Origin: a virus | DNA length: 64,000 nucleotides | Virus record (IMG/VR): IMGVR_UViG_3300042305_001561 | Location: 1-64,000 of that record | Direction: 5' to 3' (one strand) | In this document: in pieces, positions 1-8,583 of the stretch | Layout: each line of letters begins with the position of its first letter | How positions within the stretch are numbered: position 1 is the first letter of the stretch | Position numbers and translations under genes: made by a program | Notes under the pieces: model-generated | What the model was told of the DNA's origin: nothing | The model's database searches: none | The model's input: the letters and a program-made list of their open reading frames with translations, nothing else

Positions 1-476
1 GGCGTATTCGTAGGCGTAGAGCTTGGAACAGGTGTCGGTGTGGGCGTATTCGTAGGCGTAGAGCTTGGAACAGGCGTTGCCGTAGGCGTAGAGCTTGGAA
101 CAGGTGTAGGGGTTGGGGTCGGAGGTGTTACATATGGCGTGGGCGTAGGTATGGGTATTTCTGTAATACGAAGTTTATTGTTTGACACAAAACTCCAGCC
201 TGCCGCGTTATTTCCTTCACCCTTTTTTACCCACAGTTCGTATGGTTCAGAAAATACTATACTATCATTTTGTATAGTAGGAAACCATATTTCATTTTGA
301 TAATCTAATGTAAAACTGCGCTTTTTTACATCTATTCTTTGATGTATATTGTTGCGTATAAGATAAAATCTATCATTACCTTCACGATAAAAATATGTGC
401 CAGGAAAAGCAGAAATAATTCTTTCTGGATTCGCAGATTCCAACTCAACTTGTCTCGTCAAAGGCAAAAATCTCAT
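1..476 (-). CDS. Thr/Pro-rich repeat protein, cut by left edge
   Basis: The frame starts at an ATG at 476 and is still open at base 1, so only the first 158 codons are present. The first ~105 residues look globular and are not recognised (start MRFLPLTRQVELES). After about residue 108 the protein turns into a Thr/Pro/Ser tail (TPVPSSTPT) encoded by a 24-bp direct repeat at 9-32, 51-74 and 81-104. The AT-rich element AATATTTATT sits just before the ATG. Such tails usually act as flexible, often surface-exposed spacers; the role here is inference. The opposite strand also carries an open frame (Gly/Val repeats), which is only the shadow of this repeat. Confidence 0.8.
   Translation of the reverse strand, partial: MRFLPLTRQVELESANPERIISAFPGTYFYREGNDRFYLIRNNIHQRIDVKKRSFTLDYQNEIWFPTIQNDSIVFSEPYELWVKKGEGNNAAGWSFVSNNKLRITEIPIPTPTPYVTPPTPTPTPVPSSTPTATPVPSSTPTNTPTPTPVPSSTPTNT
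9..104. repeat. Three copies of a 24-bp direct repeat
   Basis: Identical units at 9-32, 51-74 and 81-104 encode the Thr/Pro/Ser tail of the leftward gene. Spacing differs between units, as expected after slippage or unequal recombination. The array continues to the window edge, so the copy number is unknown. Confidence 0.9.
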
Positions 477-517
477 ATATAATAAATATTAGATTGTTAC
501 ACCTTTGAGTTATTATA

Positions 518-823
518 TTATTGCTGCGGAGGCGTGGTCAAGTTCTCTATTTCTTTTATGACCTCGTTGAGTACCTTTTTGCGACTATTGATGACAGCGT
601 CGTATTTCTTCATCTTCTTCAACTTTACGCCAAGTATCTTATCAAACTTGTCTTTTTGCTTTTTATAAACCTGAAAAATCTTGTCTTTTTCGGTATTGTA
701 GTCAGAGATTTCTTCTTCTACCTTCTTCTTCCACTCGTTGAGCAAATATATCTTCTTTTCATCAGTTATTTGATCGTTTGGCGTCGCCTTGATTTCGTCC
801 TGTATAACATTTTCTGTGCTCAT
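518..823 (-). CDS. Small coiled-coil protein, unknown function
   Basis: 101 aa, highly charged and Lys/Glu-rich, with heptad-like spacing from about residue 22 to 95, so probably one long coiled coil. No signal peptide or membrane segment. The start overlaps the stop of the upstream gene by ATGA, so the two are translationally coupled. The overall shape resembles the 63-aa coiled-coil protein at 25.6 kb, but I see no real sequence similarity. Function not recognised. Confidence 0.75.
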   Translation of the reverse strand: MSTENVIQDEIKATPNDQITDEKKIYLLNEWKKKVEEEISDYNTEKDKIFQVYKKQKDKFDKILGVKLKKMKKYDAVINSRKKVLNEVIKEIENLTTPPQQ

Positions 824-1446
824 GGTTGGTTTTCGTTTTGAACTTGTATCTTGATGTCGTTTAGTTCTTCTTCAGATAGTTGTATGTTTTCTGGCGATAT
901 TTCATTTGGCTGCGGCGTTTCAGCTTCTTCACCATCTTCAACTGCTGTATCTAGTTCTTTTATCTTGAATGTCTTTTTACAGCCGAATGGATTATTTACA
1001 TATAAAAAGTAGCAGTTATAGCACAATAATTCAAGATTATCTCGCAGTTTGTTTTTTCTGTTACCGTCTATATAGTTCAGCAATAATGGTGTGGCATTAT
1101 CTATTCTGCGTGTATCAAAATTACACTTATTACATTTTTCTTCTATGCGGTTAGAACGTATCAATCTTACTTTGAGCCTGTTTGTGCTATAGTTTGGATG
1201 TTTGTTGGCTAATATTTGAGCAAGTGGATACTTTCCGCTGTCTTCATTCTTGATGGCTTTGCTTATACCTTTGCCAGCCATATTAGCAACTCTGCCATAC
1301 ACTCCATACATTTTGGCATATTTTCTATATGTCATGAACGAAACGCCCAACTTGCGGGCACATTCGGCTTCTGTCTTGCTTATACTTTGTGCCGCAAGAA
1401 CTTCGCTTTCAAGCAGCATTTTTCTTGGTCTTCCTTTTATTAGCAT
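820..1446 (-). CDS. HTH plus degenerate HNH / zinc-binding protein
   Basis: 208 aa. Residues ~20-50 look like a helix-turn-helix (SKTEAECARKLGVSFMTYRK). Residues ~105-150 follow the HNH layout with two Cys pairs (CNKC and CYNC) and the IDGNR..N..DNLELLC core. The positions that are His in active HNH nucleases (compare LEVHHIDGDR and CNCH in the protein at 43.0 kb) are Asn-Tyr and Tyr here. The zinc fold is kept while catalysis is probably lost, so a DNA-binding or regulatory role is more likely than a homing nuclease. The C-terminal ~45 residues are acidic and probably disordered. Start overlaps the next gene by ATGA. Confidence 0.75.
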   Translation of the reverse strand: MLIKGRPRKMLLESEVLAAQSISKTEAECARKLGVSFMTYRKYAKMYGVYGRVANMAGKGISKAIKNEDSGKYPLAQILANKHPNYSTNRLKVRLIRSNRIEEKCNKCNFDTRRIDNATPLLLNYIDGNRKNKLRDNLELLCYNCYFLYVNNPFGCKKTFKIKELDTAVEDGEEAETPQPNEISPENIQLSEEELNDIKIQVQNENQP

Positions 1447-1449
1447 ATA

Positions 1450-1719
1450 TTATACAACCTTTTTATTGTTTGCTTTTGAAATGATAGTATCTGTTGGATT
1501 TACTACAGCGACAAAGTCGCCAAGGTGTTTTTTATTTACAAGAAAACTTTCATTCTTTGTCCATATGAAAATATAGTTGTCTTGTTCGTGATAGCAGCAT
1601 TGCTTGAATACTTGTGTGCCTACATCCTTGATATGTAGATAAAGCGTTTCACTAAAGTCTTCTGGTGTTATATGACTTCCCCAATCTGATTGTAGTTGTA
1701 ACGCTTGTTTTTTTGTCAT
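1450..1719 (-). CDS. Hypothetical protein
   Basis: 89 aa, not recognised; mixed alpha/beta composition with a Cys-Cys pair (KQCCYHEQ). I start it at the ATG at 1719 because it overlaps the upstream stop as ATGA; an extension three codons further upstream is possible but lacks that coupling. It lies in a tight leftward string with the helicase, so it may be a replication or recombination accessory (inference). Confidence 0.7.
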   Translation of the reverse strand: MTKKQALQLQSDWGSHITPEDFSETLYLHIKDVGTQVFKQCCYHEQDNYIFIWTKNESFLVNKKHLGDFVAVVNPTDTIISKANNKKVV

Positions 1720-2075
1720 TTGTCCCACTCCGACATTCCCATATCATCAACAGCCAAATCGTTTCCGGTTTGTGCCTTGTAGTTTTTTCGCAAATCTTGT
1801 GCCAATGAGTATTGAGCCGCATTGTTTAGACACAGATAGGCATTCACAAACTTTTCCGTCTTTGCTTTCTTGCTTTTTCTAATTACAAGCATGGCACCAA
1901 TATTGAAATTGTCTGTCTTCTCCATTTCTTGTTCAATGGCTCGTGTGCCCGCTTCGATGATTTGAACTTCTTCTGTATCAAATGCATTAGTATCCAATGA
2001 TACTGTTTGTACCCAGTCCGGGCCTTCAACATAGTATGTTACATTCTTTGTTTTAGAACTCATTTCATTATTCAT
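1716..2075 (-). CDS. Hypothetical protein
   Basis: 119 aa, not recognised; no signal peptide or membrane helix. The AT-rich element GATATTTATAT lies directly upstream of the ATG. It is 9 nt downstream of the helicase gene and overlaps the following gene by ATGA. The segment FVNAYLCLNNAAQYSLAQDL looks helical. The next Met (MSSK) is a possible alternative start. Confidence 0.7.
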   Translation of the reverse strand: MNNEMSSKTKNVTYYVEGPDWVQTVSLDTNAFDTEEVQIIEAGTRAIEQEMEKTDNFNIGAMLVIRKSKKAKTEKFVNAYLCLNNAAQYSLAQDLRKNYKAQTGNDLAVDDMGMSEWDK

Positions 2076-2084
2076 ATATAAATA

Positions 2085-3728
2085 TCAGTTAAAATCTGTT
2101 CCTATTGAAACATCGCCATCATTTATTGTGTCGAGTGCTTGTAGTTTTATTTTTACTTTTTCGCATACTTCTTCTTCGACGGTGTTGGCAACAAACACTA
2201 TTTTTTGTAGTGCCTTTGTCTTACCACCTTCACGCCATACTCTACCAAGTGCCTGTCGTAAGTCAACAGCAGAAGGTGTTGGAGACAATAAAGCTATTCT
2301 TGGATAGTTTCCATTTAGATCGTGCAGAGATAAGCCAGCGCCGCCAGCCTTTACATTGATTATAATAACTCTTTTTTTATCTGCTTGGAAGTCGGCAATG
2401 TTTCTATCACGCTCTTCGCCCTTGTTTTCTCCCCATACAACGCAGTTTGTATCCAATCTCTTGCTAAGTGCTCGCACAGTTTCGCTGAAGTTTACAAATA
2501 TTGCTACACTCATGCCATCTTCTATGGCATCTTCTGCCATTTCAACAAACAACGGAACCTTGATAAGTTCTGCCTGCTGTCTGGCACGCAGCATGATTGT
2601 CATAGCATTTAGTTTATATTCTTTGGTATTCTTACATACAGCCTTTAGATATGCGAGTTCTTTGTCCATTTCCTCGTATATCTTCTTTAGTTCTTTCTCT
2701 GATTGTTCATCTATGTTATATGCTTCAGCAAGCACATCGCAGTCGGGAAATCCTTTGATGTCTTCACGGCGTATTCTTACGCCACGTTCCAAAAACAAAT
2801 CAGCGTGTAGTTTTCTCAATACATCCTTGTCTCCATTGAACTCCCAACCAAATCTACCTTTTTCACAACCGTGTTCACGCAAAAATGTTGTCCATTTGCC
2901 GTTCTTGTATATTCCTGTAATAAGTCCTACAGTTTTTAGTTCTATAGGATTGATGGCGTTAGTGGCACTACAGCATAGTATCTTATAACCTTGCTTGTGT
3001 GCCGCAATGGCGATTTCAGAGTTAATAGTACCATGTCCTTTTAGACGATGACTCTCATCAAATATGATAAGAGTATTCTTGGCTATGTTCCATTGAAAAT
3101 ACTCTCGGTTGCTTGTACGACTAATCGGCTTCCAACATCCAATTTCCTTATATTTCCCCGTCTTTACAGATTCATAGTTGAGTATAAACTCTGGCTTCAA
3201 TCCGTAATGCTTGGTAATAACTTTTTGCCACGAAGATATAACTGCTTTGGGACATACCACGGCGATTTTCATACCAAGTTCTCTGGCAACAGCAACCGCA
3301 GCATATGTTTTTCCTGCACCAGTATCACTGCCATCCAGTGCTGCTCCGTGAGCCTTGATTGCTGAACACAACTTGGCTACTATAGGAACTTGAAACTCCC
3401 TCAACCCCGCCGTCTGCTTAACCTGATAATCTTCAAGACTGCTCTTTGTAGGAATATCAACCTTCTTAGCAGGATTATCTTGCCCAAAATCTTGACGAAA
3501 ATCTGACTTATAAGTCTGCCATTCATATAATGCCCATTGATTGAGTTTGTTTTTTCCGATGCTATATCCCTGTGCCTTCAGCTTTACTTTATTATTGTTC
3601 CAAAATACAAAAAATCCCTCAAGATAGTCTTGAGGTATAACCCACCAGCGAACCCACTTTTGACCATACTTGGTGTATGTCTTATTGGGCTCTGACCAGT
3701 TGATGAATAGTTTTTTGTCAGTTCCCAT
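2085..3728 (-). CDS. SF2 helicase / SNF2-like ATPase
   Basis: About 547 aa. Helicase motifs in order: Walker A GSDTGAGKT, motif II DESHRLKG (DEAH-type), motif III CCSAT, motif V NVKAGGAGLSL and motif VI QALGRVWREGG. This is the full two-RecA-domain SNF2/UvsW-like core, an ATP-driven translocase acting on duplex or branched DNA in replication, recombination or repair. The ~130 residues before Walker A are not recognised. I start at the ATG at 3728, overlapping the upstream gene by 11 nt; the frame is open to a TTG at 3764 but that would lengthen the overlap. Confidence 0.93.
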   Translation of the reverse strand: MGTDKKLFINWSEPNKTYTKYGQKWVRWWVIPQDYLEGFFVFWNNNKVKLKAQGYSIGKNKLNQWALYEWQTYKSDFRQDFGQDNPAKKVDIPTKSSLEDYQVKQTAGLREFQVPIVAKLCSAIKAHGAALDGSDTGAGKTYAAVAVARELGMKIAVVCPKAVISSWQKVITKHYGLKPEFILNYESVKTGKYKEIGCWKPISRTSNREYFQWNIAKNTLIIFDESHRLKGHGTINSEIAIAAHKQGYKILCCSATNAINPIELKTVGLITGIYKNGKWTTFLREHGCEKGRFGWEFNGDKDVLRKLHADLFLERGVRIRREDIKGFPDCDVLAEAYNIDEQSEKELKKIYEEMDKELAYLKAVCKNTKEYKLNAMTIMLRARQQAELIKVPLFVEMAEDAIEDGMSVAIFVNFSETVRALSKRLDTNCVVWGENKGEERDRNIADFQADKKRVIIINVKAGGAGLSLHDLNGNYPRIALLSPTPSAVDLRQALGRVWREGGKTKALQKIVFVANTVEEEVCEKVKIKLQALDTINDGDVSIGTDFN

Positions 3729-4035
3729 GAACGTCTTTGCTGCGAATAAATCTGTCCGCTTCAAAGATATTACATTTTACAGGACTAGAGTCCTTACGAA
3801 TAACGCCAATATTGAAATATTGTTCCATCATTTCGTAAAATGCTCTGCCGGTAGGTTCGTCGGCAGAATGCCCAACACTCTCAGCATTGTTCATATATTG
3901 AGCACGAGTATGCTTAAACTGACGCTGACACATTACTTCTAAATGTTTAATAACGCCAGGTATGCTTTCAAACAGCATTACTGGATTTTTACCGTTTTGT
4001 TTGACGGTACTATCTACGATATAATATTTTGACAT
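3718..4035 (-). CDS. Hypothetical protein upstream of helicase
   Basis: 105 aa, not recognised. Starts MSKYYIVDSTVKQNGKNPVM; probably an alpha/beta protein. It overlaps the helicase start, so the two are likely co-translated. No transmembrane segment or nuclease motif seen. Confidence 0.7.
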   Translation of the reverse strand: MSKYYIVDSTVKQNGKNPVMLFESIPGVIKHLEVMCQRQFKHTRAQYMNNAESVGHSADEPTGRAFYEMMEQYFNIGVIRKDSSPVKCNIFEADRFIRSKDVHGN

Positions 4036-4057
4036 ATGACCTTTGTATAAGTTGTTT

Positions 4058-4213
4058 TTAGCCTAATCTCAAATCGCCCGTGATCCTAACAAGATGAGTA
4101 ACGTCGTTCTTGAGCCAAATATCACCATTTGCGTCAACGTCTATTAGATTGAGATCAACCGCCTGTTGAACAGTGATAGGATTATTTTGATAATAAATTT
4201 GTCCGGTGTACAT
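4058..4213 (-). CDS. Small hypothetical protein, 51 aa
   Basis: Short complete frame (starts MYTGQIYYQNNPITVQQAVD, ends GDLRLG) that fills the gap between its neighbours with 1 nt to the upstream stop. The context (no other gene, same strand, tight spacing) and normal codon use support it. The peptide VDANGDIWLKNDVTHLVRITG looks like a small beta unit. Function unknown. Confidence 0.65.
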   Translation of the reverse strand: MYTGQIYYQNNPITVQQAVDLNLIDVDANGDIWLKNDVTHLVRITGDLRLG

Positions 4214-4214
4214 A

Positions 4215-4787
4215 TTATTTTAGTTCTAAGGTTATATCTGAATTAAAATTTACAAACCCGGTTCCGGAACCGTGTCCATACTTTGTTATGTCTTGCTTTG
4301 GATGCGACAATTCATTCCAAAATCTACGCATTTCATCGTTTAGATAAATATCATCACACAACATAATACCTGTCCAGTTATTTTTTGTTAAAAATTGATA
4401 CAGCCAGATCTCATTGTTGTATAAATGGTCAATGTCCAAAAAAATAAAAGAGGAAGCAAGAATAGTATCTTGAATATTTTTATCTGTATGAAAATCTCCT
4501 ACACAAAAGTTAATGTTTTTTAATGGTATTTTTTCCTTAAATACGCCCACGTCCAGACTAAATACTTGATTGCTTTTATTTTGTGCCAATGCCGTTGCTG
4601 ATGCCCCTCTGTACGTTCCTATATCTGCAATTTTTATATTGTTAAAACAATTCGTTAAATAGATCAACAATCTGTAATGCTCTCTTCCCGATTGGAGGTG
4701 AAACCATTGCTGCATTTGTGGATGCACATAATCTACTCGTGTTGTATCTATTGCATCCAACACATCGTTTGATAACGTAATATTCAT
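4215..4787 (-). CDS. Class I SAM-dependent methyltransferase-like protein
   Basis: 190 aa. The glycine-rich SAM loop is IADIGTYRGASATALA, followed by an acidic end of beta2 (VFSLDVG) and beta4 region FIFLDIDHLYNNEIW, as in small-molecule/sugar O-methyltransferases of the CmcI/rhamnosyl type. The substrate cannot be read from the sequence. A sigma70-like promoter (4812-4840) precedes it. It may methylate a glycan from the cluster at 11-27 kb (inference). Confidence 0.7.
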   Translation of the reverse strand: MNITLSNDVLDAIDTTRVDYVHPQMQQWFHLQSGREHYRLLIYLTNCFNNIKIADIGTYRGASATALAQNKSNQVFSLDVGVFKEKIPLKNINFCVGDFHTDKNIQDTILASSFIFLDIDHLYNNEIWLYQFLTKNNWTGIMLCDDIYLNDEMRRFWNELSHPKQDITKYGHGSGTGFVNFNSDITLELK

Positions 4788-4811
4788 ATGTATATATATA
4801 AGATTGAAAGC

Positions 4812-4840
4812 ATAATGAACGTTGATAATGTGTTTGTCAA
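4812..4840 (-). promoter_or_regulatory. Sigma70-like promoter for methyltransferase gene
   Basis: On the minus strand TTGACA, 17-bp spacer, CATTAT, 25 nt before the ATG at 4787. It lies between two divergent genes and abuts the AT-rich element of the rightward acetyltransferase. Confidence 0.5.
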
Positions 4841-4855
4841 CATATATTTATATAC

Positions 4856-5257
4856 ATGGCTTTACTAAAGAAAATACTAGAACAACAAGGTGGTGATATA
4901 GAAAATAAAGTGGCGGCATTTGAACGCACGCTACAATCATCATACCCAGAGTTGGATAAAGTAGGAATGTATTATGATCGTAGTAATGGCAGTTTGTTTC
5001 TTAGCGACCTTTATGTAAAAGAAGAGCACAGAGGAACTGGTGTAGGCACAAAAGTGATGAATAGCATTACAAAGTTTGCTGATACTGAAAACTTGCCTAT
5101 TGTGCTAATACCAGAGCCAGATGATGATAATGTTTCGCCAAAAAAGTTGATGGATTTTTATAAGAAGTTTGGATTTATAATAAACAAAGGCAAACGTATG
5201 GATTATACATTTAGTATGCCTTTTGCTACAACGATGTATAGAATGCCAAAAAGTTGA
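4856..5257 (+). CDS. GNAT-family N-acetyltransferase
   Basis: 133 aa. The acetyl-CoA binding motif A is VKEEHRGTGVGTKVM (R/Q-x-x-G-x-G/A pattern), followed by motif B-like LMDFYKKFGF near the C-terminus. It should transfer an acetyl group to an amine; substrate unknown. One of few rightward genes here, with ATATATTTATATAC directly before the ATG. The N-terminus MALLKKILE fits the (I/L)xE leader seen in several proteins of this window. A degenerate GNAT-like stretch (GTGTSFMKK, RLMDFYKRFGF) also occurs in the 509-aa protein at 6.7-8.3 kb. Confidence 0.85.
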   Translation: MALLKKILEQQGGDIENKVAAFERTLQSSYPELDKVGMYYDRSNGSLFLSDLYVKEEHRGTGVGTKVMNSITKFADTENLPIVLIPEPDDDNVSPKKLMDFYKKFGFIINKGKRMDYTFSMPFATTMYRMPKS

Positions 5258-6373
5258 TTACTTCTTTTTGGTTGTTAGCCTGCCGTATTCAGCAAGTTTT
5301 TGATCTATATACTTTTCTATAGTCTTGTCTGCCACTTCAACAACTTCTCCACTCTTATTGGTCTTGTATTTTGTGTTCCATTCTTGCAGGCTCTTTTTTA
5401 CCTGACCATATGTTTCGCCAGAAGTTTCCTTGAGATCTTGTATGGCGTTGACCATATTGTCATTACTTGTTTCAGCAATATTGTGTCTGTATAATACATA
5501 ACCAATGGCAGCGGCGGCTCCAACCAATCCGACCGTAAGTACCATCCAAGGTTGAATATACATTATTGCTACGGCTACAAATGCAAGCACAAATGATATA
5601 ACTGCTAATCCACCCTTACCAACCGGAGAATATACTGCACCAGCCATCGCTATTGCTGCTCCTATGCCACACCATATCATTATTTCACGTTTGGTCTTTT
5701 CAAGTTTTTCCGCACTTTCGCGTCTTTCTTTTTCGGCAGTAATGGCTGCGGCGGATGAAGCAAGTGCTTCGCTGTTTGCTTGATTCACTTTTTCCTGTGC
5801 TACTGTTATTTGTTTGGCAGCAGTTTCTTTGATTTCTTCTTTTTGTACTTGAAGTTGTTTTACTTCTTGCTTTGCTTCTTCTGTAGTTTTTACTAATACT
5901 CCCTTTTCCGCCAACAACTTTTCGTTTTCTTCCTGAAGTCGCTTTATTTCATCCTTGTTATCTTTATCAAACGCATCAATGTATTCTTGTAGTTTTTTTG
6001 GACCATTCAGTATTTCGTCGATAGTTGGAGATTTACCAAGAGCAGCAAAGCCAAGTCCAGTTTCACGCTTTGAATACTCAAATGCACCAACCTTTGGAAA
6101 AAAAGCATATGCTTGGTTTATAGAATATAACGAGTTTGCCGCACTCTGTATCTGCTTTTCTTGAGCGGTTATAACACTGTCTTTTGCAGCAGATATACGT
6201 TCTTGAACTTCAATCAAATCCTTGTTGTATTTGTCTTTTAGTTCTTTTAGTTGCGACTCTGCTTGTGCTTTTTTGACATACTTATCTTCCAAGTCTTTTT
6301 GTGTCATTGCCACATACGATTGGCAACCAGTAAGCATCAATAGCATCGCAAACAATAAAACCGTTGCTTTCAT
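5258..6373 (-). CDS. Lipoprotein with long coiled coil and membrane helices
   Basis: 371 aa. The N-terminus is a lipoprotein signal peptide (hydrophobic run then LTGC, lipid on Cys17). Residues ~20-90 and ~130-230 are Lys/Glu/Gln-rich coiled coil. Residues ~232-300 hold two or three hydrophobic membrane helices (MIWCGIGAAIAMAG, VISFVLAFVAVAIM, GLVGAAAAIGYVLY). The last ~70 residues are soluble and charged. A phage lipoprotein of this layout could sit in the host envelope (superinfection exclusion or lysis), but this is inference. It converges with the acetyltransferase gene with no gap. Confidence 0.8.
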   Translation of the reverse strand: MKATVLLFAMLLMLTGCQSYVAMTQKDLEDKYVKKAQAESQLKELKDKYNKDLIEVQERISAAKDSVITAQEKQIQSAANSLYSINQAYAFFPKVGAFEYSKRETGLGFAALGKSPTIDEILNGPKKLQEYIDAFDKDNKDEIKRLQEENEKLLAEKGVLVKTTEEAKQEVKQLQVQKEEIKETAAKQITVAQEKVNQANSEALASSAAAITAEKERRESAEKLEKTKREIMIWCGIGAAIAMAGAVYSPVGKGGLAVISFVLAFVAVAIMYIQPWMVLTVGLVGAAAAIGYVLYRHNIAETSNDNMVNAIQDLKETSGETYGQVKKSLQEWNTKYKTNKSGEVVEVADKTIEKYIDQKLAEYGRLTTKKK

Positions 6374-6374
6374 A

Positions 6375-6731
6375 TTATTGTAGTGTTAGATCGCCTTGAA
6401 ACTTTACACCCAAAACTTTTTCTACAAGTTTTAATGCGGCATTTTGATTTCCGGCATTTACAAGATCATCAAACTGTTGTTTTTCGGCGTCAGTTGCTTT
6501 CTCAAAAAACTTGAACACTTCCATTATACCAGCATTGTTGGCATAAATCGCTTCTTTCATCGCAGGCGTTTCTTTTTTATTATGCTTATCAGTATCAAAC
6601 GCATTTATTGTCCAACGACCAGACATATCACTAGTAATGCCAGCGTGCGGTTCTTTTATCTCCGAACCTCCTTCGTTTATTGCTTCCTGTATAAGAAAGC
6701 AATAATGGTCAATTGGATCATAGTTTACCAT
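6375..6731 (-). CDS. Hypothetical protein
   Basis: 118 aa, not recognised; helical, ends in a segment rich in Ala/Leu/Lys (FDDLVNAGNQNAALKLVEKV). The start overlaps the end of the upstream 509-aa gene by 7 nt and it is separated by 1 nt from the lipoprotein gene, so the three are probably one operon. Confidence 0.7.
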   Translation of the reverse strand: MVNYDPIDHYCFLIQEAINEGGSEIKEPHAGITSDMSGRWTINAFDTDKHNKKETPAMKEAIYANNAGIMEVFKFFEKATDAEKQQFDDLVNAGNQNAALKLVEKVLGVKFQGDLTLQ

Positions 6732-8254
6732 TTTTCGTGAATGCCTGCTTGGATTTGGCTTGCGAAGTGGTTTAGTGGATCTGCTATACCAGTGATGGTT
6801 GGTGTTTTTCCATACACCACCGTATTCTTGTCATTGACTACCTTTGTTTCCGGTGCGGTTAGGTTGGTTGACTTCAATGGTTTTGGCGATCCACTTCCTA
6901 AACCGGACGTAGTTAATTTGCTTTGACTATCTGTGTCCGAACATATAGGAGCAGCAAGTGTTACTACTACTGTATCTATGTTGCCTGGCTCTTGTTCGAT
7001 TTCGGAATCTTGTTCGTCTCCGTGACCAAGTCCAGCAGCGTTCAGTTTACTGTAATATCTAGGATCTTCTGCCAAATGATCCATAGCAATTTTTCTTGCC
7101 AGTTCTTCATCTTGGGTATGTTCTTTTTCAACGTCAATACCCATTGCTAACTCTGTGGTGTCAATGTTTTCCATAATTTTTCCTTGTTTGTCTGATTTAA
7201 AATACATATCCAAGTCGCTATAATACTTGGGATTGGTTTCTAGGTTTTTGATTACGATTGGGCGAGCAACATCTTTGCTTGGATATTCCATATGTTTCAT
7301 TTCCCAACGTAGTCCCGCCATAATTTCATCTGAATCAAATCTGTCATCTTTCAGGTCATCTTGTGTGATTGTATCATATAATGAACTACCAATCACGGTA
7401 TTGCCTTGCATATATGTGTATCTACGGCTTGCTGGATAATCTTTTAGTCGGCGTGATGTTTGATTGCTTGAGAATGTGCCTGCCCAGTTAGTTGGAGCAA
7501 CTCCGCCACCAGCCATTGCTCCGCCGCCATATCCTGCCGATTGACCAACGTAATATTCCGACAAGGTCAGTTGAGAATTCAATACCATCAATTTTTGTCC
7601 CGTCCCGCCGAGCTTTATGACCGATCCATCTTGAGTCATTTGCACCACTGTTCCGGTTTTGCCGTGCCAATCCAAATCATCTGGCGTATTCATCGTGACT
7701 TTGTCGCCAACTTTTATTGTTTTTTCAGTATCGTCCATAATGATTGTTTCGTTCGTAAACGGGTCGTCGGTTGATTCGTTCGCGGATATAACCGCGTGTG
7801 GCATTCTATGAATGTTGCCGAACGGAAATACTGGATCAGCAACAGCTTTAGCCCCGCGCTTGAATCCAAATCTTTTGTAAAAATCCATCAATCTTTTGGA
7901 TGACTCAGTCGATTTATACACTTTTTTGTCAATGATATCATAGCCGGGATCTCCAGACCATCCTTTGTCTGCAAGATATCCCGTAATCACAAGATCGTTG
8001 TCGTCCGCTATTTTGCACAACTTTTTCATGAAACTCGTGCCCGTTCCTTTTTCTGCACGTTTCAATGCTCGCATAGACATTATCTGCATTTCTTTAGCAG
8101 TTGGATTTTCTTCCCGTTTTACAATTTTTGGTACTATTTCAATTGTAGCCTCCAGCTTTCCGGCATATGAGTTGATCAATTCATCAACTTCATTTTGGAT
8201 ATCCCAAGATCCTTTTCTCGCCGTTGCTTCATCCGATATGCGCAAATCATCCAT
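6725..8254 (-). CDS. Multidomain protein with DUF5661-like repeats
   Basis: 509 aa. Residues ~75-150 resemble a worn GNAT fold (GTGTSFMKKLCKIADDNDL, RLMDFYKRFGF), related to the acetyltransferase at 4.9 kb. Then a KOW/SH3-like stretch (GDKVTMNTPDDLDWHGKTGT) and a Gly-rich linker. The C-terminal half has two copies of the pattern A..IV..L...P.YYS.L; the second (EHTQDEELARKIAMDHLAED) looks like the phage family DUF5661. I start at the ATG at 8254 because AAGGAA precedes it; a Met ten codons upstream would overlap the previous gene more. Probably structural or scaffolding, but no function is established. Confidence 0.65.
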   Translation of the reverse strand: MDDLRISDEATARKGSWDIQNEVDELINSYAGKLEATIEIVPKIVKREENPTAKEMQIMSMRALKRAEKGTGTSFMKKLCKIADDNDLVITGYLADKGWSGDPGYDIIDKKVYKSTESSKRLMDFYKRFGFKRGAKAVADPVFPFGNIHRMPHAVISANESTDDPFTNETIIMDDTEKTIKVGDKVTMNTPDDLDWHGKTGTVVQMTQDGSVIKLGGTGQKLMVLNSQLTLSEYYVGQSAGYGGGAMAGGGVAPTNWAGTFSSNQTSRRLKDYPASRRYTYMQGNTVIGSSLYDTITQDDLKDDRFDSDEIMAGLRWEMKHMEYPSKDVARPIVIKNLETNPKYYSDLDMYFKSDKQGKIMENIDTTELAMGIDVEKEHTQDEELARKIAMDHLAEDPRYYSKLNAAGLGHGDEQDSEIEQEPGNIDTVVVTLAAPICSDTDSQSKLTTSGLGSGSPKPLKSTNLTAPETKVVNDKNTVVYGKTPTITGIADPLNHFASQIQAGIHEKW

Positions 8255-8540
8255 AAAGCATTCCTTTTTTGATTGTTGGCTCATTACGCACTCCTATTTT
8301 TCCTTTTAGCATATTGAGTGCTGCTCTTGGATTCATCTTGCCAAAATTCACGCCAAGAATACCGTGTTCATTACAAAATTTTTCCAGTTCCTTTACATCT
8401 TCGGGATTATATTCCATAGTGGCTGGTTCAGATGAACGATTCTTCAGCATATTTGTAATATCTGATAAAGATACTTCGTCCTTTGCTTTACCAGATGGTC
8501 TAAGCATAGATCTATTTAGCATTGGCCAAGATTCGTTCAT
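8247..8540 (-). CDS. Hypothetical protein
   Basis: 97 aa, not recognised. Start placed at the ATG at 8540 (MNESWPMLNRSMLRP) because the AT-rich element TTATATTTATATAAG lies just upstream; a longer in-frame reading would place that element inside the coding sequence. Its end overlaps the next gene by 8 nt. Confidence 0.7.
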   Translation of the reverse strand: MNESWPMLNRSMLRPSGKAKDEVSLSDITNMLKNRSSEPATMEYNPEDVKELEKFCNEHGILGVNFGKMNPRAALNMLKGKIGVRNEPTIKKGMLYG

Positions 8541-8583
8541 ATATATGGTCTTATATAAATATAATCCAACAGCACTAATACGA

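Noticed and set aside
40-300. Plus-strand frame with Gly/Val repeats
   Set aside because: It mirrors the Thr/Pro repeat of the leftward gene; no start context, and the minus frame continues through the window edge with a globular head.
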